Positions 1 to 7,095 of a DNA stretch of 32,380 nucleotides are shown here, one piece after another. The notes under the pieces were generated by a model that saw only the letters and a program-made list of their open reading frames with translations, was not told where the DNA came from and ran no database searches. Numbering within the stretch: the stretch's first letter is position 1; every line of letters starts with the position of its first letter. The position numbers and the translations under genes are program-made. Origin of the DNA: an uncultured Clostridia bacterium (lineage in GTDB: Bacteria; Bacillota; Clostridia; UBA1381); assembly GCA_934462945.1 (NCBI GenBank), contig CAKSJF010000022.1:1-32380 (forward strand), given 5' to 3'.

Positions 1-32
1 AGTTGAATTATTCGCGTGTTTTCAGACAAAAC

Positions 33-79
33 AAAAACCGCCTAACATTGCCAAAACGGCTTTGTTAAGCGGTTTTTTG
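33..79 (-). terminator. Terminator of the tRNA-fMet gene, possibly bidirectional
   Basis: An imperfect stem (arms about 35-53 and 56-76, ccgc/gcgg at the base) is flanked by T-runs on both strands. On the minus strand it lies just after the tRNA 3' end and is followed by TTTTTGTTTT, so it should end the tRNA transcript. The plus-strand T-run (73-78) could also stop a gene entering from the left. Confidence 0.75.
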
Positions 80-80
80 T

Positions 81-157
<77 letters not shown>

Positions 158-177
158 GTATCTCTGAAAACTATTAT

Positions 178-206
178 ATTATAGCATGGATTTGCTGATT
201 TGTCAA
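178..206 (-). promoter_or_regulatory. Sigma-A promoter of tRNA-fMet
   Basis: On the minus strand TTGACA (201-206) and TATAAT (178-183) are separated by exactly 17 bp. Both hexamers match consensus. Transcription would start about 15 nt upstream of the mature tRNA 5' end. Confidence 0.92.
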
Positions 207-253
207 GTGTTTTTTTAAATAATTTTTTATTTCGTAGTCTGATTGAAAATGAT

Positions 254-847
254 ATGACAGTTCAGGCAAAATGGACTGCGAAGCAGTTTACAGTCAGCTG
301 GAATCCGGCGGCAGGATGTATTATCACCGTTAGCCGTACAAGCTCACCGATTGCCAATGTTCCGACCGGTACGCTGTCTAACGGAGCGGCTATTTACTAT
401 GGTGATATGCTGACGATTGCCTATGCAGCAGCATCCGGATATCAGCTTACAAACCACGGCATTACTTCTGCAACAGTCAGTGACAATATCACCGCCGGCA
501 GCATTTATGCAAGTACAGCGCTGATAGGAGTTTATGTCACAACCGCGAATTATGATGACGGAAAATATGTATGCAAAATGGAAATCAGAAATGTAAACGG
601 ACATCCGTATTTCAGAGGGTGGATATATAATAAAACAAATCTTGCGGAAAAATGCAGGATGGATGTCAATTCTCTTGCTACCTTCAACGCTACCGGATCG
701 TCTCCTGATTGTCCTGCCGGAAACGGATATGGATTTGATTCGATTTGTACCAATATCACATGGACCGGAGATGTCAGGATGATGATTCATGCATTTGGTG
801 CAGCCGGAACACCGTTTATGATCTTTGATAAGGTTGTAAAATTTTAA
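254..847 (+). pseudogene. 5'-truncated remnant of a repeat-containing surface or phage-tail protein
   Basis: The frame is open from 185 to the stop at 847 but has no ribosome binding site, and its upstream end runs into the tRNA promoter. The first recognisable residues (DMTVQAKWTAKQ) look like the tail of an InlB/Listeria-Bacteroides-type repeat (TVxAxWT), so the fragment seems to start mid-domain. The next roughly 70 residues (VSRTSSPIANVPTGTLSNGA, then IYYGDMLTIAYAAASGY) resemble beta-rich repeats that I associate with Clostridia prophage tail and secreted proteins; that link is from memory. The last 95 residues are not recognised. There is no signal peptide. A good terminator follows, which suggests this is the true 3' end of a once longer gene. 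An intact small gene starting at ATG 254 or TTG 200 is possible but less likely. Confidence 0.55.
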
Positions 848-853
848 TGATTG

Positions 854-894
854 AAAAACAATTCTCCCCTTTTTGTCGGGAGGATTGTTTTTTT
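854..894 (+). terminator. Rho-independent terminator after the truncated fragment
   Basis: The stem aacaattctccc / gggaggattgtt (one G-T pair) is followed by a run of seven T. It separates the remnant from the SLH gene. Confidence 0.85.
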
Positions 895-973
895 GAAATT
901 TGGGGACATTTTCTGAATTTTTTCGTCTAACGTAGTGAGATCTCAAATAAAAGAGAAAGGAATGTATATCATT

Positions 974-1597
974 ATGACGAAAAAAATACTTAGCTGCGCG
1001 TTAGCAGCAATGATGTTATGCAGCACAGGCGTTTTTGCAGAAAATACAAATACAGAACAAAAGGTGACCGCAGAACTTGCGGAGCAGGCAAACAATCAGG
1101 ATGTGATTGAGGCATACAAAATCGGAGTCATTGATTCTGTAGATCAGAATTGGGATCAGGAAATTAACCGGGAAGAATTTTGTGATGAAGTTTACAACAT
1201 GTTAAATGGGGTAAAAGAGTTCGCGCAGGTACATGCAGCCTATGTTCCGTTCCAGGATGTTGCAAGCTATACGATTCACGGACTGTATTTTGCCGGCATT
1301 GTATCCGGAAAGGGAAACGAAACCTTTGCACCGAAGGATCTTCTGACCTGGGAAGAAATGGCGGTCATTTTAAAGAACGGCGCGGAGTATGCAGAAATTG
1401 CACTTCCGGCGGTTAAGGTGGATGCTGGGGCAGCAAAGAAAGAGGGCATTTCCGAGTGGGCAATTCCAGCTGTTTACAGCGTTAAAGTATTAGGACTTCT
1501 GGATGCCGCCGGAGATCACTTCCAGGCACAGGAGCATGTTACAAAAGGACAGGCAATATCGGCAATCATGAGCCTGTACCGTCTGACGCAAAAATAA
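974..1597 (+). CDS. Secreted S-layer homology (SLH) repeat protein
   Basis: About 207 residues. The N-terminus (MTKKILSCALAAMMLCSTGVFA-ENT) is a Sec signal peptide with a likely cleavage after VFA. The rest divides into three SLH-like units, roughly residues 35-80, 80-140 and 155-205. The second is clearest (FQDVASYTIHGLYFAGIVSG, then NETFAPKDLLTWEEMAVIL). SLH domains usually anchor exported proteins to secondary cell-wall polymer; here nothing else is attached, so it may be an envelope-associated protein rather than an S-layer enzyme. The start is ambiguous. ATG 974 gives a standard signal peptide but sits 13 nt from AGAAAGG. ATG 962 is in frame but almost touches the ribosome binding site. 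GTG 935 has none. The gene is monocistronic between two terminators. Confidence 0.85.
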   Translation: MTKKILSCALAAMMLCSTGVFAENTNTEQKVTAELAEQANNQDVIEAYKIGVIDSVDQNWDQEINREEFCDEVYNMLNGVKEFAQVHAAYVPFQDVASYTIHGLYFAGIVSGKGNETFAPKDLLTWEEMAVILKNGAEYAEIALPAVKVDAGAAKKEGISEWAIPAVYSVKVLGLLDAAGDHFQAQEHVTKGQAISAIMSLYRLTQK

Positions 1598-1643
1598 AAA
1601 AAGTGCAGAATCACCAGAGCGTTTGATTGGGATCATGCACTTT
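1594..1643 (-). terminator. Minus-strand terminator of the obg-mltG-zinc ribbon operon
   Basis: The arms aaagtgca (1599-1606) and tgcacttt (1636-1643) close a hairpin. On the minus strand the second arm runs into TTTTTTTATTTT. It lies beyond the plus-strand terminator, so the two convergent transcription units each have their own stop. Confidence 0.7.
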
Positions 1644-1645
1644 GG

Positions 1646-1683
1646 GCGCACCGCAAAACGGGGACTTTGCGGTGCGCGTTTTT
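1646..1683 (+). terminator. Terminator of the SLH gene
   Basis: A perfect 12-bp stem gcgcaccgcaaa / tttgcggtgcgc with an 8-nt loop is followed by GTTTTTAATTT on the plus strand. Confidence 0.9.
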
Positions 1684-1686
1684 AAT

Positions 1687-2070
1687 TTAGTTTAATTTTT
1701 CGCCGCACTTTGCGCAGTAACTGCTGTCATTGTCGTTATATGCACCGCAGGATGGGCAGACAACTGCATTTTTCAGGTCTGCAATTTTTTCTTTCATAGA
1801 GGCGATTTCCTCGCGGAGCGCGTCAATGTCTTTGCAAATTACGTCAATTTTCTCCGGAAATTCACTTCCGCTCTGATATTCCTCATACACCATCTGTCCG
1901 ATCTGTGCCAGATATTCCTGAACCCTGTCCTCGGTGTTGCTGATGGCATAATTGGTTTTTGTCTGCTCCACAATGCTGCCGGTTTTGTTGACTGCGGCAT
2001 TGGTCAGCTTTTCAGCGCTTTCAAATGCTTTTGTCATTCCTTTTTTTACTTTTGATACAAATTCGTCCAT
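1687..2070 (-). CDS. Zinc-ribbon protein with coiled-coil region
   Basis: About 127 residues in two parts: a helical, charged N-terminal segment (residues 1-100, probable coiled coil near ICKDIDALREEIASMKEKIA) and a C-terminal zinc ribbon CPSC-(11)-CAKC. There is no signal peptide or membrane segment, so it is likely cytoplasmic. Similar small proteins are common in Clostridia and have no assigned function; the ribbon probably binds Zn for structure or partner contacts. The start at 2070 (MDEFVSK) is chosen because AGAAAGGA lies 8 nt before it; the in-frame ATG at 2079 abuts that site. It is the third gene of the operon, about 20 bp after mltG. Confidence 0.8.
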   Translation of the reverse strand: MDEFVSKVKKGMTKAFESAEKLTNAAVNKTGSIVEQTKTNYAISNTEDRVQEYLAQIGQMVYEEYQSGSEFPEKIDVICKDIDALREEIASMKEKIADLKNAVVCPSCGAYNDNDSSYCAKCGEKLN

Positions 2071-2090
2071 GTTTTTCATCCTTTCTTGGG

Positions 2091-3134
2091 TTATTGAGTG
2101 CTTGTATGCTCCTCAAAGCTTTTCGTAAAAATATGACTTCCGTCATTTTTCTGCGTGTCGGTGTGGTAGAATAAATAGTCGTGCTTTTCCGGATGCTGTG
2201 CCGCCTGAATCGAGGCAAGACCCGGGTTACAGATCGGACCTTTCGGGAGTCCGGCATTTTGATAAGTGTTATAAACAGAATCCACTTTCAGATCCTTATA
2301 AAGCACTCTATCCACATTATATGCGCCATCTGAGATTGCGTATACAACCGTCGCGTCAATTTGCAGCTTCATGCCGGTGGCTAAGCGGTTTTCAATCACC
2401 CCGGCAATCGTTGCACGCTCGGAATCCAGCTTTGCCTCGCGTTCTACCATGGAGGCAAGCGTAATTATTTCATATAGATTTTCATATCCCTGTCCGGTCG
2501 ACTTGTAACGGTCTTCAAAGCACTGGAGCATGGCGCGGACAATCTCCTCTGCGGATGCGTCGCTGTAAAATTCGTAGGTGGCAGGAAAGAGAAAGCCTTG
2601 CAGCCGATAGCGGCAGCCGTCCTGCTTTTTGATGTCCTTTAAAAACTCAAAATCATAATCGGCATCTAATGCCTTGTTCAGTGATTTTTCGTCAGACAGT
2701 CCGGATTCGGTCAGCCGTGCGATAATATTCTCCACCGAAAAACCTTCCGGAATTGTAACCGAAACGGTTTTGCGCTTTGCGCCGTCGGTTGCCATCTGTG
2801 CAATCATTTCATCATAGCTCATGCCCTTTTGAAAATCAAAATCTCCGTATTGCAGCTTTCCGCGGTAGGAAGAAAACTGAGCGGTCAGAACAAACCGGAG
2901 TGACCCGGATATGACGCCCTCATCCTTTAAAATTCGTGCAATCTGCATTGTTCCGCTGCTCTCCGGAATGGTTACCGTCGCATCCTTTTTTGCTTTTCCT
3001 CCGGAAAATAAAAGAATTGCGGCAAGAATCAGCAGAATCAGAATGCTGATGACAGCTGTTTTCTTTTTTTTCTTCTTTTTTTTGCGAAGCGCTTTTTTTT
3101 CTAAAAAAGACTGATAATCGCTCCGTTCCTCCAT
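2091..3134 (-). CDS. mltG: Endolytic peptidoglycan transglycosylase MltG
   Basis: 347 residues, the family's usual length. It is a membrane-anchored YceG/MltG enzyme that cuts nascent glycan strands at the outer face of the membrane and so sets chain length. A short cytoplasmic tail rich in Lys (residues 13-25) precedes one membrane helix (about 26-43), a LysM-like region (about 52-125) and the catalytic domain. Visible family motifs are LQGFLFPATYEF (178-189) and ASMVEREAK with the likely catalytic Glu231; LQIDATVVYA and the NTYQNAGLPKGPICNPG segment also match. The start at 3134 is supported by AGGGGTGA 4 nt upstream; a longer frame from 3224 overlaps obg and is rejected. The tail is encoded by three runs of eight A in the mRNA, which may be slippery. 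It lies 10 bp after obg. Confidence 0.95.
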   Translation of the reverse strand: MEERSDYQSFLEKKALRKKKKKKKKTAVISILILLILAAILLFSGGKAKKDATVTIPESSGTMQIARILKDEGVISGSLRFVLTAQFSSYRGKLQYGDFDFQKGMSYDEMIAQMATDGAKRKTVSVTIPEGFSVENIIARLTESGLSDEKSLNKALDADYDFEFLKDIKKQDGCRYRLQGFLFPATYEFYSDASAEEIVRAMLQCFEDRYKSTGQGYENLYEIITLASMVEREAKLDSERATIAGVIENRLATGMKLQIDATVVYAISDGAYNVDRVLYKDLKVDSVYNTYQNAGLPKGPICNPGLASIQAAQHPEKHDYLFYHTDTQKNDGSHIFTKSFEEHTSTQ

Positions 3135-3144
3135 TTGATCACCC

Positions 3145-4425
3145 CTACCATACAAAATCAAATTCCAGATCGCCAATCCGGACGGTGTCGCCCTCCTGGA
3201 TTCCTTTTTCCACCAACGCGTCAATCACACCGTGTGACTTCAAAGCACGCTGGAAGAATTGCAGACTTTCCTCATCCGAGAAGTTCACGCTGCCGCCGAC
3301 TGCCTCAATCCAACTGCCGGAAACAACATAAACTGCGCCGTCCTTTGTGATTTCAAAGCCGGCTTCTGTAGTGTCGATCCGGGTTTCTTCCTCCAGATTC
3401 ATTTCCGGCTCATATACCTGTATCGGCGGCAGTTTTTGCAGCTCGGTGTAGGTATAGTTCATCAGCTCGGACACACCGCGCCGGGTGGCGGCGGAAATTT
3501 CAAAAACCGGCAATCCGCGTCGTTTCATCTCGGCTAAAAATTCTTCATAAACTGTCTGATCCTGAATGATGTCCGTTTTATTTGCCGCCACAATCTGCGG
3601 ACGGCTTTCTAATTCCAGATTATATTTGGAAAGCTCGTCATTAATAATATCGAAATCCTCAATCGGATTTCTTCCCTCAATTGAGGAAACATCCACCACA
3701 TGAATCAAAAGCCGGGTTCTTTCAATGTGCCGGAGAAAATCGTGTCCTAAGCCGACTCCCTCGCTTGCGCCCTCGATAATTCCCGGAATGTCTGCTAAGA
3801 CAAAGCCGCGGTGTACATCCAGAGAGACAACACCCAGATTCGGTTCTAATGTGGTGAAATGGTAATTTGCAATTTTCGGGTCGGCTTTGGTGGTAACCGA
3901 AAGGAGCGTTGATTTGCCGACATTCGGAAATCCGACCAATCCAACATCCGCCAATAGTTTTAATTCTAAAATAACCTCACGTTCAATTCCCGGCTGACCG
4001 TTTTTTGCAAAGTTTGGGGTCTGCCGGGTCGGTGTGGCAAAATGTGCATTGCCCCAGCCGCCATTTCCGCCGCGTGCTAAAATGACATCCTCATCCGGAT
4101 TTGAAAGATCTGCTAAAATGCGGTTTGTCTCGGCATCCCGGACAACCGTTCCTAAAGGAACAGAGATGGTAATGTCCTCGCCGCGCTTGCCGTTGCAGCG
4201 CTTTCCTGCACCGTCCTGACCGCTTTGTGCCTGGTATTTTCGCTTGTAGCGGAAATCCATCAGTGTGGAAAGTCCGGGATCAACGTGGAAAATCACGCTG
4301 CCGCCCTTGCCGCCGTCTCCGCCGTCCGGACCTCCGGCAGCAACATACTTCTCCCGGTGAAATGCAATTGCCCCATTTCCGCCGTTTCCAGACTTAATTA
4401 ATATTTTTGCTTTATCTATAAACAT
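3145..4425 (-). CDS. obg: Ribosome-associated GTPase Obg
   Basis: 426 residues, full length. Obg/CgtA binds the 50S subunit and acts in late ribosome assembly and stringent or sporulation signalling. Domains: the glycine-rich Obg fold (about 1-158, with GNGGNGAIAFHREKYVAAGG), the G domain with G1 GFPNVGKS (165-172), G3 DIPG (212-215) and G4 NKTD (282-285), then a C-terminal OCT domain (about 350-426) as usual in Gram-positives. It is the first gene of the minus-strand operon, with its own sigma-A promoter and an AAAGGG ribosome binding site. Coupling of a ribosome-assembly GTPase to mltG may simply be housekeeping co-expression. Confidence 0.97.
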   Translation of the reverse strand: MFIDKAKILIKSGNGGNGAIAFHREKYVAAGGPDGGDGGKGGSVIFHVDPGLSTLMDFRYKRKYQAQSGQDGAGKRCNGKRGEDITISVPLGTVVRDAETNRILADLSNPDEDVILARGGNGGWGNAHFATPTRQTPNFAKNGQPGIEREVILELKLLADVGLVGFPNVGKSTLLSVTTKADPKIANYHFTTLEPNLGVVSLDVHRGFVLADIPGIIEGASEGVGLGHDFLRHIERTRLLIHVVDVSSIEGRNPIEDFDIINDELSKYNLELESRPQIVAANKTDIIQDQTVYEEFLAEMKRRGLPVFEISAATRRGVSELMNYTYTELQKLPPIQVYEPEMNLEEETRIDTTEAGFEITKDGAVYVVSGSWIEAVGGSVNFSDEESLQFFQRALKSHGVIDALVEKGIQEGDTVRIGDLEFDFVW

Positions 4426-4471
4426 GCCCGTACCCTTTCGTTTGCAGGAATTTTATTCTTTGTATACATCT

Positions 4472-4500
4472 ATTATACGCCATTTTTCGGGAAAAAACAA
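4472..4500 (-). promoter_or_regulatory. Sigma-A promoter of obg-mltG-zinc ribbon operon
   Basis: On the minus strand TTGTTT (4495-4500) and TATAAT (4472-4477) are spaced by 17 bp. Transcription would begin about 40 nt before the obg start. It is divergent from the tetR promoter. Confidence 0.8.
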
Positions 4501-4547
4501 GAAAAAAATTGTAAATTTTGTGTGTCTTAATAAAAATAAAAAAGTAC

Positions 4548-4576
4548 TTGACAAAATAGAGCCGTCATGATAAAAT
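4548..4576 (+). promoter_or_regulatory. Sigma-A promoter of tetR (and probably the ABC pair)
   Basis: TTGACA (4548-4553), a 17-bp spacer and TAAAAT (4571-4576). The -10 element overlaps the first of two palindromes, as expected for a repressor-controlled promoter. Confidence 0.88.
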
Positions 4577-4604
4577 AACATTGTTATCAAATAACAGTGT
4601 TATT
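4575..4604 (+). promoter_or_regulatory. Double palindromic operator for the TetR-family regulator
   Basis: Two perfect palindromes share the core ATAACA-N-TGTTAT: 4575-4587 (centre T4581) and the slightly longer AATAACAGTGTTATT at 4590-4604 (centre G4597). The centres are 16 bp apart. They overlap the -10 and the predicted start of transcription, and sit directly before the tetR ribosome binding site. Autorepression by two TetR dimers is the natural reading (inference). Confidence 0.85.
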
Positions 4605-4618
4605 AAAAGGAGAGATTC

Positions 4619-5245
4619 ATGAGACCGCTAAATGATGAGCTGGCAGAACAGATTCTGTGTGCTGCCAAGGCAGAGTTTTTAGAGAAAGGCTACCGGAATG
4701 CCTCCATGCGTAGTATTGCTGCGTCGATTGGGGTGACCACCGGTGCAATTTACCGCTATTATGCCGGGAAAGAGGCTTTGTTCGACGCTTTGGTGGCAGA
4801 GCCGGCAGAGGAGTTTTTCAGAAGATACCGGGATTATAGCGAAAATTTTTCCAGACAGGAGCTTTCCGAACAGCTGACTGTGCTGCCGCAGCTTTCTGAA
4901 CAGCCGGGGGGAGAGATCGGACAGCTGATGCATTATATTTATACACATTATGACGCATTCAAACTGATTGCCTGCTGTGCAATCGGTACAGGCTATGAAA
5001 ATTATGTGGAGCGGCTGACCGAAATAGAAACCAAAAGCGGTATTGTTCTTGTCCGTTTAATGCGTGAGCAAAATATGCTGAGAGTGGATGCGGACGATAT
5101 GCTGGTTCATTTTATCTCCAATACAATTTTTACCGGAATTTTTGAAATTATTTCGCATGATGATGTCAGGGATGCCGAGCGGCATATTAATGCGCTTTAT
5201 GAGTTTTACACCGCTGGCTGGCACGAAATTTTAGGGATTCGATAA
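4619..5245 (+). CDS. TetR/AcrR-family transcriptional regulator
   Basis: 208 residues. The N-terminal HTH is clear: ILCAAKAEFLEKGYRNASMR, then SIAASIGVTTGAIYRYYAGK (about residues 11-52). The C-terminal ligand-binding domain (about 60-205) is divergent, as is normal. AAAGGAGAG lies 5-6 nt before ATG 4619. The gene is followed 65 bp later by two ABC exporter genes on the same strand. With palindromes over its own promoter, it most likely represses itself and the transporter pair and is released by a transported or cell-damaging ligand. The ligand cannot be read from the sequence. Confidence 0.93.
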   Translation: MRPLNDELAEQILCAAKAEFLEKGYRNASMRSIAASIGVTTGAIYRYYAGKEALFDALVAEPAEEFFRRYRDYSENFSRQELSEQLTVLPQLSEQPGGEIGQLMHYIYTHYDAFKLIACCAIGTGYENYVERLTEIETKSGIVLVRLMREQNMLRVDADDMLVHFISNTIFTGIFEIISHDDVRDAERHINALYEFYTAGWHEILGIR

Positions 5246-5257
5246 TCCTTAAATTTT
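5233..5257 (+). terminator. Weak hairpin after tetR, possible attenuator
   Basis: The arms AGGGATT / AATCCTT (one G-T pair) with loop cgat overlap the tetR stop codon and are followed by AAATTTTT. The stem is short and AT-rich, so it would at most reduce read-through into the ABC genes. Confidence 0.35.
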
Positions 5258-5265
5258 TGCATATA

Positions 5266-5283
5266 GGTTAGGCATGACTAACC
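5266..5283 (+). promoter_or_regulatory. Inverted repeat before the ABC pair, metalloregulator-like
   Basis: GGTTAG-gcatga-CTAACC is a perfect 6+6+6 inverted repeat, preceded by ATA, so the left half reads TAGGTTAG. DtxR/IdeR-type iron regulators recognise TTAGGTTAG...CTAACCTAA halves, normally with a much shorter centre. The match is therefore suggestive only. No clear promoter is visible in this 65-bp gap. Confidence 0.45.
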
Positions 5284-5310
5284 AAAAATTAATAGAAAAG
5301 AGGAGTTTTT

Positions 5311-7095
5311 ATGGAATCGAAAAAGAAAAGCTGGATGCAGCTGCTTTTTGCCTATGCAGAGGGAGAAAAGAAAAAGATGGTTTTGTCCGTTGTTTTGTCG
5401 GTGCTGAGCATCATGCTTGGCTTGGCTCCGTTTTACTGTATGTATCAGGTCATCTGCCTGTTTGCAGCAGGAACGGTTGCAGCAGGCGCGGTTGTCAGGT
5501 GGTGTCTGTTGGCGCTTGCAATTTATGCAGTTAAAATACTGTTATTCAGCCTGTCAACCGGTGTGTCGCACAGTATGGCATATACCGTGTTAGAAAGCCT
5601 GCGTCTGCGTCTTGCCGACCGTTTTCTGCATGCGCCTCTGGGGAATGTGGAGAATCATTCAATCGGTGAGATTAAGACGATGATGGTGGATAAAATTGAA
5701 AATTTAGAGCCGCCGCTTGCACATATGATTCCGGAAGGAGCAGGGCATATTGTCCTTCCGGTTGTGAGCCTTGCAGCGCTTTGCTGTATCGACTGGCGCA
5801 TCTGCCTTGCCTCGCTTGTCACCTTTCCGCTTTCCTTTTTCTGCATGGGTCTGACCTTTAAAATCAGCGGTAAAAATTTTGAACAGTACGATAAATCTGC
5901 TGATTATATGAACAGCACCATTGTGGAATACATAGAAGGAATTGAGGTAATCAAGGCATTTGGCAGAGCCGGTGTTTCCTACGAAAAATATGCCGGTGCA
6001 ATTAACGATTTCCGTACATTTGTGGTCAAGTGGCTTGCGTCTACTTTTGCGACAATGAAATTAAGCTTTGCACTTTTCCCGTCTACATTAATCGGGGTGT
6101 TGCCCGCGGCGCTGGCGCTGGCAAACAGCGGAGTGATTTCTGCACCGAAGGCTGCGCTTGCCGTGATGCTTTCGATTTCTATGGTGGGATCGCTTGCAAA
6201 GCTTGAGGTATTCTCAGAGAACATGCGTCAGGTGAAGTTTACAATTGAAAATTTAGAGGAGTTTTTAGAAATGCCCTCCCTGCCCGAACCGGATGCGTAC
6301 GCGAAGGTGAATCATACAGATGTCAGCCTGAAAAACGTACACTTTTCCTACACAGGCAACCAAAAGGATGAGGTGCTGCACGGAGTGAATCTCTATCTTC
6401 CGGAGGGGAGTTTTACGGCGCTTGTCGGACCGTCCGGCGGTGGAAAGTCCACAGTTGCAAAGCTGATTGCACGGTTTTGGGATGTTACCTCCGGAGAAAT
6501 TACAATCGGCGGTGTGGATATTCGGAAGATGCCGTTGCAGCAGCTTTCGGAATATATCAGCTTTGTTACCCAGGATAACTTCCTGTTCCGATGCTCCATC
6601 CTGGAAAATATCCGTTTGGGAAATCCGAATGCCACAGATGAAGAAGTCAAGGCTGCTGCAAGGGCGGCACAGTGCGAGGAATTTATTCAAAAACTTCCGC
6701 TTGGCTATGACACCCCGGCAGGAGAAGCCGGAAAGCGGCTTTCGGGAGGGGAAAAGCAGCGGATTGCCATTGCGCGGATGATGCTGAAAAATGCGCCGAT
6801 TGTCATTTTAGATGAGGCAACGGCATTTACCGATCCGGAAAATGAGGATAAAATTCAGCGCAGCATTGCAGCGCTTGCAAAGGGAAAAACACTGCTTGTG
6901 ATTGCGCACAGGCTTTCCACCGTCAAAACTGCCGATCAGATTGTTGTACTGAAAAACGGTGAGGTGCTTGCAAGGGGAAAACAGGAGGAGCTTTTGGAAA
7001 ATTGCCCTCTGTATCATGATATGTGGCTTGCGCATATCGGCGCAAAGAACTGGGCGGTATCGTCATCAGATAAGGAGGAGAAGCAGTATGTTTAA
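5311..7095 (+). CDS. ABC exporter half-transporter, IrtA/YbtP-like (first of pair)
   Basis: 594 residues: an N-terminal six-helix ABC membrane domain (about 20-310) and a nucleotide-binding domain (about 335-575). Motifs: Walker A GPSGGGKST (373-381), Q-loop Q421, signature LSGGE (477-481), Walker B IVILDE (497-502) and H-loop AHRLST. The segment after Walker B reads DEATAFTDPENE; DEATAF-x-DPE is what I recall from the IrtA/YbtP group of exporter-fold siderophore transporters. Paired exporter-type ABCs in Firmicutes can also export drugs or peptides, so the substrate stays open. AAGAGGAG precedes ATG 5311 at good spacing. The gene ends inside the next one (8-bp overlap), so the two subunits are translationally coupled and probably form a heterodimer. 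Confidence 0.92.
   Translation: MESKKKSWMQLLFAYAEGEKKKMVLSVVLSVLSIMLGLAPFYCMYQVICLFAAGTVAAGAVVRWCLLALAIYAVKILLFSLSTGVSHSMAYTVLESLRLRLADRFLHAPLGNVENHSIGEIKTMMVDKIENLEPPLAHMIPEGAGHIVLPVVSLAALCCIDWRICLASLVTFPLSFFCMGLTFKISGKNFEQYDKSADYMNSTIVEYIEGIEVIKAFGRAGVSYEKYAGAINDFRTFVVKWLASTFATMKLSFALFPSTLIGVLPAALALANSGVISAPKAALAVMLSISMVGSLAKLEVFSENMRQVKFTIENLEEFLEMPSLPEPDAYAKVNHTDVSLKNVHFSYTGNQKDEVLHGVNLYLPEGSFTALVGPSGGGKSTVAKLIARFWDVTSGEITIGGVDIRKMPLQQLSEYISFVTQDNFLFRCSILENIRLGNPNATDEEVKAAARAAQCEEFIQKLPLGYDTPAGEAGKRLSGGEKQRIAIARMMLKNAPIVILDEATAFTDPENEDKIQRSIAALAKGKTLLVIAHRLSTVKTADQIVVLKNGEVLARGKQEELLENCPLYHDMWLAHIGAKNWAVSSSDKEEKQYV

Noticed and set aside
344..946. 200-residue minus-strand frame opposite the truncated fragment
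   Set aside because: It is antisense to a better frame, runs through the terminator at 854-894, is rich in Cys/Arg and has no ribosome binding site.
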